Part shown: in pieces, positions 7,371 to 14,700 of the stretch
How the letters are laid out: the number at the start of each line of letters is the position of its first letter
How positions within the stretch are numbered: the first letter of the stretch is position 1
Source: Roseiarcus sp049509635
GTDB taxonomy: Bacteria > Pseudomonadota > Alphaproteobacteria > Rhizobiales > Beijerinckiaceae
Direction: 5' to 3'
DNA length: 16,454 nucleotides
Assembly: GCA_049509635.1 (NCBI GenBank)
Contig: JBEKZS010000101.1
Coordinates: 1 to 16,454 of the forward strand
The notes under the pieces: generated by a model
Databases searched by the model: none
The model's input: only the letters and a program-made list of their open reading frames with translations
Told to the model about the DNA's origin: nothing
Translations under genes and position numbers: made by a program

Positions 7371-8330
7371 ATGCTGGCGCGCACCGCGGACAATCTGTTC
7401 TGGCTCGCGCGCTCGATGGAGCGCGCCGATTTCACCGCCCGGACGATCGAGGCGACGCTGCGGCTCGAAATCCTGCCCAAGTCCGGTCCCGAGGACATGG
7501 CGGAATGGGAAGGCGCGCTCTCCTCGGTCGGCGCCCTCGACGCATTCCTCGCCTCGCACGAACGTCTCGACGAGCCGGCGGCGGTCGAATTTCTGACCTT
7601 CGACCGAACCAATCCGTCCTCGATCTGCAATTGCCTGGAAAACGCCCGCGCCACCGGACGCGCCGTCCGCACGGCGCTGACCGCCGAGACCTGGACGGCG
7701 ATCAACGACGCCTGGCTCGAACTCAAGCGCTTCGAATCGCGGCGCCGCGTCGCCGGGGAGTTCGACCGCGAATCGCTCGCCCGCTTCCTCGACTACGTGA
7801 AGAAGGCCTCGCTCGACTTCGACGGCTCCTGCTACCGGACCATGCTGCGCAACGACGCCTATTGGTTCAACCGCCTGGGAATTTTCGTCGAGCGCGCCGA
7901 CAACACCGCGCGGCTGCTCGATGTGAAATATCATCTCTTGCTGCCCAAGGACGAGGAGGTCGGGGGGTCGCTCGATTATTTCCAATGGGTGGCGATCCTG
8001 CGCGCGGTTTCGGCGACGACGTCCTACCACTGGGTCTATCGCGACCGGGTCAAGCCCTGGCTGATCGCCGATCTCCTCATCCTCAAGCCGGCGATGCCGC
8101 GCTCCCTGATCGCCTGTTACGAGAGCATCGACCGCTCGCTCGATTCGCTCTCGCGCGAGGACGGCCGCAGCGGCGCCTCCCAGCGGCAGGCGCGCGCGAT
8201 GCTGTCGCGCCTGGAGCGCGCGACCATGTCGGAGATTTTCCAGAGCGGGCTGCACGAATTCATCACCGGCTTTCTCGTCGACAACGCGCGGCTGGCGACC
8301 ACGATTTCGGAGCAATATTTGTTCACCTAG
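7371..8330 (+). CDS. Alpha-E domain protein (DUF403)
   Basis: 319 residues, almost entirely helical, soluble. Begins with the family hallmark 'MLARTADNLFWLARSMERAD' 'FTARTIEATLRLEILP' and contains 'SSICNCLENARATGRAVR', 'FNRLGIFVERADNTARLLDV' and 'YHWVYRDRVKPWLIADLLIL'. The two 'ERA(D)xxAR' repeats (near residues 18-25 and 178-186) are typical of alpha-E. The domain accompanies circularly permuted ATP-grasp proteins, adjacent or fused; a role as accessory or substrate-handling subunit has been proposed, and no enzymatic activity is established. GGGGAG at 7354-7359, within the end of the previous gene, serves as ribosome site. The next gene begins 101 bases on. That gap (8331-8431) shows no strong signal to me. 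Confidence 0.93.
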   Translation: MLARTADNLFWLARSMERADFTARTIEATLRLEILPKSGPEDMAEWEGALSSVGALDAFLASHERLDEPAAVEFLTFDRTNPSSICNCLENARATGRAVRTALTAETWTAINDAWLELKRFESRRRVAGEFDRESLARFLDYVKKASLDFDGSCYRTMLRNDAYWFNRLGIFVERADNTARLLDVKYHLLLPKDEEVGGSLDYFQWVAILRAVSATTSYHWVYRDRVKPWLIADLLILKPAMPRSLIACYESIDRSLDSLSREDGRSGASQRQARAMLSRLERATMSEIFQSGLHEFITGFLVDNARLATTISEQYLFT

Positions 8331-8431
8331 CGGACGGCCTCGAACGACGGCGCGCCGGTTTCGAGGGCGGGCGCCGGCGGCGCGGGAGCGGCCGCTCGAA
8401 AATCACCAGCCAACGGAAACGAGCGCGCGCG

Positions 8432-9271
8432 ATGCGGATCAGGATTTCGCACGAAACCTCTTATGCCTATGCGCCCCCCGCGCGCTCGATCATCCAGGTG
8501 CTGCGGCTGACGCCGCGCAGCTTCGAGGCGCAATATGTCGTTCGCTGGCGCGTATCGACCGACATCGACTGCGCGCTGCGCCAGGGCGAGGATTCGCTCG
8601 GCAACATCGTGCATTCCTTCTCGCATTCCGGGCCTGTCGAGCGGATCGGGGTCATCGCCGAGGGCGAGATCGAGACCTTCGACACGGTCGGCGTCGTGCG
8701 CGGCTCGGTCGAGCCGCTCCCGCCCGACATCTATCTGCGCGCCGCGCATCTGGCCGAGGCGAACGGCGCGCTGCGCAAATTCGCCGAAGCGGCGGCGGGA
8801 GGCCGAAGCGGGACGCTCGACCGCCTGCACCCGCTGATGGGGGCCATCCACGAGACCATGACCTTCGACGCGACATCCACCTTCTCGACGACGACCGCGG
8901 CCGAGGCCTTCGCGCTGCGGCGCGGCGTGTGCCAGGATTTCGCCCATATCTTCGTCGCCTGCGCGCGCTGGCTGGGGATCCCCGCGCGCTACGTGAGCGG
9001 CTATCTCGTGCGCCCGGACGGCGCCGCCCAGAACGCCGGCCATGCCTGGGCGGAAGCCTTCGTGCCGGATCTCGGCTGGGTCGCGTTCGACGCCGCCAAC
9101 GACACCTGCGCCGACGAGCACTACGTGCGCGTCGCCGTCGGCTTCGATTATCACAGCGCCGCGCCGATCCGGGGCGCGCGCGCCGGCTTCGGCAGCGAGA
9201 CGCTCGCCGTTTCCCTCGAAATCGGCGAGGCGCCCTGGCATGGCCAGAGCCAGAGCCAGAGCCAGGGCTGA
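8432..9271 (+). CDS. Transglutaminase-like cysteine peptidase of the Anbu module
   Basis: 279 residues. The N-terminal beta-rich domain ('MRIRISHETSYAYAPPARSI', 'QVLRLTPRSFEAQYVVRWRV', 'DSLGNIVHSFSHSGPVERI') is the bacterial transglutaminase-like N domain. The papain-like core carries the full triad: C167 in 'RRGVCQDFAHIFVACARWLG', H204 in 'AGHAWAEAFVPDLGW' and D220 in 'VAFDAAN'. An intact triad indicates an active enzyme, more likely an amidase/peptidase than a crosslinking transglutaminase (inference). No signal peptide, so probably cytosolic, as expected for partners of Anbu. The start at 8432 is where homology begins; its ribosome site is weak. The C-terminus ends in an odd 'GQSQSQSQG' tail encoded by a hexanucleotide repeat. 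The Anbu gene follows after 86 bases. Confidence 0.93.
   Translation: MRIRISHETSYAYAPPARSIIQVLRLTPRSFEAQYVVRWRVSTDIDCALRQGEDSLGNIVHSFSHSGPVERIGVIAEGEIETFDTVGVVRGSVEPLPPDIYLRAAHLAEANGALRKFAEAAAGGRSGTLDRLHPLMGAIHETMTFDATSTFSTTTAAEAFALRRGVCQDFAHIFVACARWLGIPARYVSGYLVRPDGAAQNAGHAWAEAFVPDLGWVAFDAANDTCADEHYVRVAVGFDYHSAAPIRGARAGFGSETLAVSLEIGEAPWHGQSQSQSQG
9245..9262 (+). repeat. Three tandem CAGAGC hexamers at the 3' end of the transglutaminase gene
   Basis: Three perfect copies of CAGAGC plus a partial CAG encode alternating Gln-Ser just before the stop. The unit is a multiple of three, so copy-number change would lengthen or shorten the tail without a frameshift. Confidence 0.85.
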
Positions 9272-9331
9272 GCGCTCCCGGCGATATTCGACGCGACCCG
9301 GCGCCGCCCGTATCGGCGCGCGCGCCGTCGG

Positions 9332-9342
9332 GCTAGGGTCGG
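9332..9342 (+). promoter_or_regulatory. Candidate -10-like element before the Anbu gene (GCTAGGGTCGG)
   Basis: It matches 9 of 11 bases of the element at 5876-5886 and ends 15 bases before the ATG. It could give Anbu its own transcript. No clear -35 partner is visible; the GGAG at 9347-9350 is the ribosome site. Confidence 0.28.
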
Positions 9343-9357
9343 CGTCGGAGCGAATCG

Positions 9358-10122
9358 ATGACCTATTGCTGTGGGATTCTGGTGGCCGACGGCCTGGTCA
9401 TGATCGCCGACACCAGAACCAACGCGGGACTCGACGACATATCGACGTTCCGCAAGCTGCATCTGTTCCACGGCGAGGGGCGCCATGCGATCGCCATCGC
9501 CACGGCGGGCAATCTCTCGGCCACCCAGAACGTGCTCAATCTGCTCGCCGAAGGCGTCGACAGCGAGGAATCGCCCGCCCACGAACATTCGGTCGTCAAC
9601 CGAATCGACGAGGCGCCGACGATGTACGCGGCGGCCCAGCTCGTCGGCCGCGCGGTGCGCCAGGTCAGGCGCGTCGATTCCGACGCCTATGAACAGTCGA
9701 GCGTGGCGTTCCGGGTCTCGTTTCTGGTCGGCGGACAGATCGGCGTCGAGCGGCCGCGGCTGTTCATGATCTATTCGGCGGGCAATTTCATCGAATGCAC
9801 CGCGGACGCGCCCTATCTCCAGATCGGCGAGCACAAATACGGCAAGCCGATTCTCGACCGCGCGGTCACGTTCAGGAGCGACCTCTACGACGCCCTGAAG
9901 ATCGGCCTCGTGTCGATGGATTCGACGCTGATGTCCAACCTCGGCGTCGGGCTGCCGATCGACGTCGCGGTCATCCGCCGCGATATCCACCGCTTCGAGG
10001 TCGACGAGCGGATCGAGGCGTCCGATCCCTACTTCCGCGACCTGCGCGCACGCTGGTCGGCCGCGCTGCGCGCCGCCCATGCCGCAATTCCGCGCCCCCC
10101 TTACGGCGGCGAACGGGCGTAG
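9358..10122 (+). CDS. Anbu (ancestral beta subunit), proteasome-like Ntn-hydrolase peptidase
   Basis: 254 residues. The protein begins 'MTYCCGILVADGLVMIADTR' 'TNAGLDDISTFRKLHLF', the typical Anbu start: removal of Met exposes Thr as the N-terminal nucleophile, with Asp and Lys equivalents at D18 and K33 (numbered with Met) as in proteasome beta subunits and HslV. Further family marks are 'IAIATAGNLSATQNVLNLL', 'SFLVGGQIGVERPRLFMIYS' 'AGNFIECTADAPYLQIGEHK' 'YGKPILDRA', and 'SMDSTLMSNLGVGLPIDV'. The length (about 240-250) is far above HslV (about 175) and fits Anbu. Known Anbu structures form open, lock-washer-like rings without a recognised unfoldase; physiological substrates are unknown. No ATPase gene lies in the module. 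A good GGAG site is 7 bases before ATG. It ends 17 bases from the convergent DUF2155 gene. Confidence 0.94.
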   Translation: MTYCCGILVADGLVMIADTRTNAGLDDISTFRKLHLFHGEGRHAIAIATAGNLSATQNVLNLLAEGVDSEESPAHEHSVVNRIDEAPTMYAAAQLVGRAVRQVRRVDSDAYEQSSVAFRVSFLVGGQIGVERPRLFMIYSAGNFIECTADAPYLQIGEHKYGKPILDRAVTFRSDLYDALKIGLVSMDSTLMSNLGVGLPIDVAVIRRDIHRFEVDERIEASDPYFRDLRARWSAALRAAHAAIPRPPYGGERA

Positions 10123-10139
10123 CGGCGGCTCGCCTCGTC

Positions 10140-10796
10140 TCACTGGCCGACGTTGCCGGGCGGGATCGGCGGATCGTCGGTCGGGAAGAAGCGCCGCACG
10201 ACGCCGCCGCGCTGGCCGGACGGGGTTGCGACGCTGGGGTCGGGCGCGGCGCGCAGCGGCGTCGCCTCGACCGGGGCGGCGGCCTGCTTGCGCTTCTTGG
10301 GCGGCGGCGGCGGCGGCGGCTTGGCGTCGCCGGCCGGGGCGGCGCCGGGCTCGGCGTCGGGCGGCGCCGCCTCGGGCGCCGCGGATTCCTCGGGCGGCGA
10401 GGGGATGATCTGGGTCGAGCCTTTGCAGTCGGTCAGCCAGATGTCGTAGACGGGATGCTCGATGCCGTGCAGGCCCGGGCTGGAGGCGAACATCCAGCCG
10501 GTGAACAGCCGGTTGAACGTGTGCTTCTCGGTGACCTCGTCGACTTCGACGAACACGTCGGTGCGCGGCGCCTCGGTCGGCGGGCGCGTGTAGCAGACGC
10601 GCGGCGTGATCTCGAGCGAGCCGAACTGGACGGTCTCGTCGATCGCCACCTCGAACGATATGATTCGCCCGGTGATCTTGTCGAGGCCGGCGAAAACCAC
10701 GGTCGGCTGCCGGATCCGGTCGGCGCGCGCCGGGCCCGCGACGAGCGCCGCGCCGACGAGCAGTGAGGCGGCGGCGCCGCGTATTATCACATTCAT
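10140..10796 (-). CDS. DUF2155 exported protein with proline-rich C-terminal tail
   Basis: 218 residues. Residues 1-25 form a signal peptide ('MNVIIRGAAASLLVGAALVA' 'GPARA', cut before D26). The DUF2155 domain covers about 30-130: 'KITGRIISFEVAIDETVQFG', 'ITPRVCYTRPPTEAP', 'VFVEVDEV', 'FTGWMFASSPGLHGIEHPVY', 'DIWLTDCK'. C68 and C124 could form a periplasmic disulfide. The remaining about 90 residues are low-complexity Ala/Pro, with seven consecutive prolines (160-166) followed by KKRK, and end in 'RRFFPTDDPPIPPGNVGQ'. The function is unknown; the family is alphaproteobacterial and usually lies near aat and NDUFA12 (recalled, not tested). Its own promoter candidate lies at 10833-10860, separate from NDUFA12 upstream. 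The ribosome site is weak. Confidence 0.9.
   Translation of the reverse strand: MNVIIRGAAASLLVGAALVAGPARADRIRQPTVVFAGLDKITGRIISFEVAIDETVQFGSLEITPRVCYTRPPTEAPRTDVFVEVDEVTEKHTFNRLFTGWMFASSPGLHGIEHPVYDIWLTDCKGSTQIIPSPPEESAAPEAAPPDAEPGAAPAGDAKPPPPPPPKKRKQAAAPVEATPLRAAPDPSVATPSGQRGGVVRRFFPTDDPPIPPGNVGQ
10299..10319 (-). repeat. Polyproline (CCG/CCC)7 tract in DUF2155
   Basis: Seven consecutive proline codons, six of them CCG on the coding strand. Such a run stalls ribosomes without EF-P. The trinucleotide repeat may also vary in length between strains without frameshift. Confidence 0.85.
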
Positions 10797-10832
10797 TGCT
10801 TGTTCTTGACCCGCCGCGGCTCGATGTCGCGC

Positions 10833-10860
10833 CCCATAGCACGCGCCCCGCCCGGGTCAA
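10833..10860 (-). promoter_or_regulatory. Candidate sigma70-type promoter of the DUF2155 gene
   Basis: On the minus strand TTGACC (10860-10855), a 16-base spacer, then TATGGG (10838-10833) sit about 37 bases before the ATG at 10796. The -35 is near consensus; the -10 is moderate. It would let DUF2155 be transcribed apart from NDUFA12. Confidence 0.45.
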
Positions 10861-10873
10861 AGCGAGGCCGGAT

Positions 10874-10893
10874 GAAGGCGCGCACTCGCCTTC
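10874..10893 (-). terminator. Candidate terminator hairpin after the NDUFA12 gene
   Basis: GAAGGCG (10874-10880) and CGCCTTC (10887-10893) form a perfect 7-bp stem with a 6-base loop, 13 bases past the NDUFA12 stop. No clear T-tract follows on the minus strand, so termination could be weak or the hairpin may only stabilise the 3' end. Confidence 0.4.
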
Positions 10894-10906
10894 GCGCTAG
10901 CGGCGC

Positions 10907-11317
10907 TCAGCCGCCCGGCGTCCAGGCCTCGTAATCGCCCTCGGACGGCGCGTGCCGGCCGCTGCGCAGCGTCGAGCCCGCCGGGCGATAGGCGAGCGGC
11001 GTGCCGGTCAAATTGCCCTGGTGCGGCCGTTCCCATTCGCGCGGCGCATAGGTCTCCGCGCTCGGCGGCGCATCGACCGTCTGGTGCAGCCAGCCGTTCC
11101 AGCCGGGCGGAGTCATCGAGGCCTCGGACTGGCCGTTGTAGATCACCCAGCGCCGCACGAAGCCGAGCGCCGGATCGATCGCGCCGCCGCGCGTCTGGTA
11201 ATAGCGGTTGCCGAATTCGTCGGTCCCGACGAATTCGCCGTGCCGGCGCGTGTGCAGCAGCGTGCCGAAGGTCGCGCCGCTCCACCAGGTGAAGAAGCGC
11301 AGGAAGAACAGCTTCAT
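10907..11317 (-). CDS. NADH:ubiquinone oxidoreductase accessory subunit NDUFA12 (17.2 kDa, B17.2 type)
   Basis: 136 residues. An accessory subunit of respiratory complex I shared by alphaproteobacteria and mitochondria; it binds on the peripheral arm. Seen: 'MKLFFLRFFTWWSGATFGTL' 'LHTRRHGEFVGTDEFGNRYY' (the 'G-D-GN-YY' family core), 'RRWVIYNGQSEASMTPPGWN' 'GWLHQTVDAPP', and a C-terminal tail with 'TGTPLAYRPAGS' and 'GDYEAWTPGG'. The start is placed at 11317, where homology begins. The frame stays open upstream to an ATG at 11494, but those 59 residues are basic and low-complexity and do not resemble the family. The ribosome site is poor (GGGGCAG about 7 bases off). It is not in a nuo operon, which is normal for this gene, and lies upstream of DUF2155 on the same strand. 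Confidence 0.92.
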   Translation of the reverse strand: MKLFFLRFFTWWSGATFGTLLHTRRHGEFVGTDEFGNRYYQTRGGAIDPALGFVRRWVIYNGQSEASMTPPGWNGWLHQTVDAPPSAETYAPREWERPHQGNLTGTPLAYRPAGSTLRSGRHAPSEGDYEAWTPGG

Positions 11318-11532
11318 GAGGGACTGCCCCGGTCGTCTCGGCGCCGCGCCGCACGTTTTCGCGTTGGCGACTATGGCGAGGCGCGCCGGGCCTGTCCAGC
11401 GCGCAGCAGGGGCTTCGGAGTCGCCGAGCCGGCAGCGTCGCGGCTTCGATTTTTTGGGCTTGCGCGCGCTGGCCGACTCGGCCGATCCTGTCAAGGCGCG
11501 GCCGGCGTGAACCCCTGATTAATCATGTGCAT
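11318..11532. other. Gap between NDUFA12 and the nrdJ operator region
   Basis: I see no gene here. The minus strand stays open in the NDUFA12 frame, but without homology. Structures present are the interrupted palindrome GGCCGA-C-TCGGCC (11471-11483), a minus-strand TTGACA (11494-11489) that could be a -35 for NDUFA12 but lacks a good -10 at 15-19 bases, and the perfect palindrome TGATTAATCA (11516-11525) just ahead of the first NrdR-like box. Confidence 0.6.
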
Positions 11533-11548
11533 ACACAATATGTTGTGT
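11533..11548 (+). promoter_or_regulatory. NrdR box 1
   Basis: ACACAATATGTTGTGT is a near-perfect dyad (ACACAA/TTGTGT around an AT-rich centre) and closely fits the NrdR operator consensus acaCwAtATaTwGtgt. NrdR is the ATP/dATP-sensing repressor of ribonucleotide reductase genes; its boxes occur in pairs about 31 bp apart, as seen here. Confidence 0.85.
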
Positions 11549-11563
11549 TCTCGCTGTGCGGCG

Positions 11564-11579
11564 GCACAAATTGTTGACG
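11564..11579 (+). promoter_or_regulatory. NrdR box 2, overlapping the -35 of nrdJ
   Basis: GCACAAATTGTTGACG matches 10 of 16 positions of box 1, with CACAA and TGTTG conserved. Its centre is exactly 31 bp (three helical turns) from that of box 1, the usual NrdR pair geometry. Its last six bases are the TTGACG -35, which gives a direct way to block RNA polymerase. Confidence 0.75.
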
Positions 11580-11602
11580 ACTGTGTCACGAAAGCGTAAT
11601 GT
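11574..11602 (+). promoter_or_regulatory. nrdJ promoter
   Basis: TTGACG (11574-11579), a 17-base spacer, and TAATGT (11597-11602) form a good sigma70-type promoter. Transcription would begin near 11609, leaving a leader of about 130 bases before the ATG at 11740. An ATG at 11599 lies within the -10 hexamer and so cannot be in the transcript. Confidence 0.72.
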
Positions 11603-11684
11603 TCGCGCCGCTCGAGAAGCGGCGGGACGGGTTGCCGCGGGACGCGGCTCGGGCATGTCCGGACAGGCGGATCGGAAGCCGGAA

Positions 11685-11722
11685 GGGCCGCGGCGCGGCC
11701 CGGGCGGTTCTGCGTCCGCCCG
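11685..11722 (+). promoter_or_regulatory. Two stacked GC-rich hairpins in the nrdJ leader
   Basis: GGGCCGC (11685-11691) pairs with GCGGCCC (11695-11701), and CGGGCGG (11701-11707) with CCGCCCG (11716-11722). They share one base and end just ahead of the ribosome site near 11727. They may affect translation. I could not recognise a cobalamin riboswitch (no B12-box core) in this leader. Confidence 0.4.
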
Positions 11723-11739
11723 ATTGGGGAAATGAGCAA

Positions 11740-14700
11740 ATGCGGATCGAGCGGCGCTACACCAAGGCTGAGGTTTCCCCCTACGCCCTGATCGATTTCC
11801 AGCGGACGCGGAGCGAGATCCGCAATCCCGACGGCTCGATCGTGTTCGCGCTCGACGACATCGAGGTTCCCGCCGGCTGGAGCCAGGTCGCCGCCGACGT
11901 GCTCGCGCAGAAATATTTTCGCAAGGCGGGGGTGCCGGCGCGGCTGAAGCGGGTCGAGGAGACCGGCGTCCCCGCGTTCCTCTGGCGCTCGGTCCCGGAC
12001 GAGGCGGCGTTCGAATCGCTGCCGAGGAACGAGCGCGCCGGCCCCGAGACCTCCGCCCGCCAGGTGTTCGACCGGCTCGCCGGGGCCTGGGCCTATTGGG
12101 GCTGGAAGGGCGGCTATTTCCAGGGCGAGGAGGACGCGCGCGCCTATTGGGACGAGACGCGCTTCATGCTCGCGCGCCAGATGGCGGCGCCCAATTCGCC
12201 GCAATGGTTCAACACCGGCCTGCACTGGGCCTATGGCGTCGACGGCCCGGGGCAGGGCCATTTCTACGTCGATTTCGAGACCGGCAGGCTGGTGAAATCC
12301 AAGTCCGCCTACGAGCATCCGCAGCCGCACGCCTGCTTCATCCAGTCGGTCGCCGACGACCTCGTCAACGAGGGCGGCATCATGGATCTGTGGGTGCGCG
12401 AGGCGCGGCTGTTCAAATACGGCTCGGGCACCGGCTCCAATTTCTCGGCGCTGCGCGGCGAGAACGAGAAGCTTTCGGGCGGCGGCCGCTCGAGCGGCCT
12501 GATGTCGTTCCTCAAGATCGGCGATCGCGCCGCCGGCGCGATCAAGTCGGGCGGCACCACCCGGCGCGCCGCCAAGATGGTCGTCGTCGACATCGACCAT
12601 CCCGACATCGAGGCCTATATCGACTGGAAGGTCAAGGAGGAGCAGAAGGTCGCCGCGCTGGTGACCGGCTCGCGGATCGTCCGGCGCCATCTCAAGGCGA
12701 TCCTCAAGGCCTGCGTCAATTGCGAGGGCTCGGGCGACGATTGCTTCGACGTCGACAAGAACCCCGCGCTGAAGCGCGAGGTCAAGGCGGCGCGGCGCAA
12801 CGAAGTGCCCGACGGGATGATCAAGCGGATCATCCAGTTCGCCCGCCAGGGCTTCGCTCATATCGAATTCGACGCCTATGACACCGACTGGGATTCGGAA
12901 GCCTATCTGACCGTCTCCGGCCAGAACTCCAACAATTCGGTGCGCGTCGCCGACGCCTTCCTGCAGGCGGTCGAGAACGACGCCGACTGGCGCCTGACCC
13001 GCCGGCTCGACGGCAAGGTCCACAAGACGCTGAAGGCGCGCGAACTCTGGGACAAGATCGGCTACGCCGCCTGGGCCTCGGCCGATCCCGGCCTGCAATA
13101 TCACACCACGATCAACGACTGGCACACCTGCCCGGCGTCGGGGCCGATCCGCGCCTCGAACCCGTGCTCGGAATACATGTTCCTCGACGACACCGCCTGC
13201 AATCTCGCCTCGCTGAACCTGCTGCAGTTCCGCGATCCCGTCACCCGGCGCTTCGACGTCGCCTCGCTCGAGCATGCGGTCAGGCTGTGGACGCTGACGC
13301 TCGAAATCTCGGTGACGATGGCGCAGTTCCCCTCGAAGGAGATCGCGCGCAATTCCTACGACTACCGCACGCTGGGGCTCGGCTTCGCCAATATCGGCGG
13401 GCTGCTGATGTCGTGCGGGATTGCTTACGACAGCGACGAGGGCCGGGCGATCTGCGGCGCGCTGTCGGCGATCATGACCGGCGGCGCCTACGCGGCCTCG
13501 GCGGTCATGGCGGCCAAGCTCGGCGCCTTTCCCGGCCACAAGCCGAATGCGGCGGCGATGCTGCGGGTGATCCGCAACCATGCGCGCGCCGCCGAGGGCG
13601 AGGCTGCAGGCTATGACGGGCTCAGCGTCGCCCCGACCCCGCTCGACCATGCCTCGCTCGCCAGGGCCGGCGCCGCCTGGGCCGATCTCTCCGACGCCGC
13701 GCGCCGGGTCTGGCGCGAGGCGCTCGCCCTCGGCGCGCAGCACGGCTATCGCAACGCCCAGGTCTCGGTGGTCGCCCCGACCGGGACGATCGGCCTCGTC
13801 ATGGATTGCGACACGACCGGGATCGAGCCCGATTTCGCCCTGGTCAAGCACAAGAAGCTCGCCGGCGGCGGCTATTTCAAGATCATCAACCGCGCCGTGC
13901 CCGAGGCCCTGCGCGCGCTCGGCTATCACGAATCGCATATCGCCGAGATCGAGGCCTATGCGGTCGGCCACGCCTCGCTCGGCCAGGCGCCGGGGATCAA
14001 CCATGCGAGCCTGCGCGCCAGGGGCTTCGATTCGGCGGCGCTGGCCAAGGTCGACGCCGCGCTCGCCGGCGCCTTCGACCTGCGGTTCGTGTTCAACAAA
14101 TGGACGCTCGGCGCCGATTTCCTCACCGGCGCCCTGAAAATCCCGGCGGAGAAGCTGGAGGAGCCGGGCTTCGACCTCTTGTCCCAGCTCGGCTTCACCA
14201 GGGCCGAGATCGAGGCCGCCAACATCCATGTCTGCGGCGCGATGACGGTCGAGGGCGCGCCCCACCTGAAACCCGCCCATTACGGCGTGTTCGACTGCGC
14301 CAATCCCTGCGGGCGCACCGGCAAGCGCTATCTGTCGGTGGCGAGCCACATCCGCATGATGGCGGCCTCGCAGCCGTTCATCTCGGGCGCGATCTCCAAG
14401 ACGATCAACATGCCCAATGACGCGACGGTCGAGGATTGCAAGGACGCCTATATGATGTCCTGGCGGCTGGCGCTGAAGGCCAATGCGCTCTACCGCGACG
14501 GCTCCAAGCTGTCGCAGCCGCTGAATTCGCAACTGATCGACAATGACGAGGACGAGGAGGTCGACGCGGTCGAGGCGATCGTCGCCGCCAACACGCCCGC
14601 GCGCGCCGCCGCGGTCGCCGAACGAATCGTCGAGCGGATCATCGAGCGGGTCGAGCGCCAGCGCGAGCGCGAGCGGCTGCCCAACCGGCGCAAGAGCTAC

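Noticed and set aside
6959..9271. A 770-codon frame that would join parts of the ATP-grasp, alpha-E and transglutaminase genes
   Set aside because: Only the last 279 residues are real (transglutaminase). The rest is out of frame with the intact ATP-grasp and alpha-E genes, so there is no fusion.
9151..10860. A 569-codon minus-strand frame across Anbu and DUF2155
   Set aside because: It is out of frame with DUF2155, whose own frame has a signal peptide and the conserved domain, and antisense to Anbu.
11318..11494. A 59-residue N-terminal extension of NDUFA12
   Set aside because: It is basic and low-complexity, lacks resemblance to the family and a ribosome site, and homology begins at the Met at 11317.
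11516..11525. TGATTAATCA as an FNR/FixK site
   Set aside because: FNR/FixK sites have TTGAT-N4-ATCAA; here the half-sites are two bases apart. It stays an unexplained palindrome.
11603..11739. Cobalamin riboswitch before nrdJ
   Set aside because: No B12-box core was seen and the leader of about 130 bases is short for this class.
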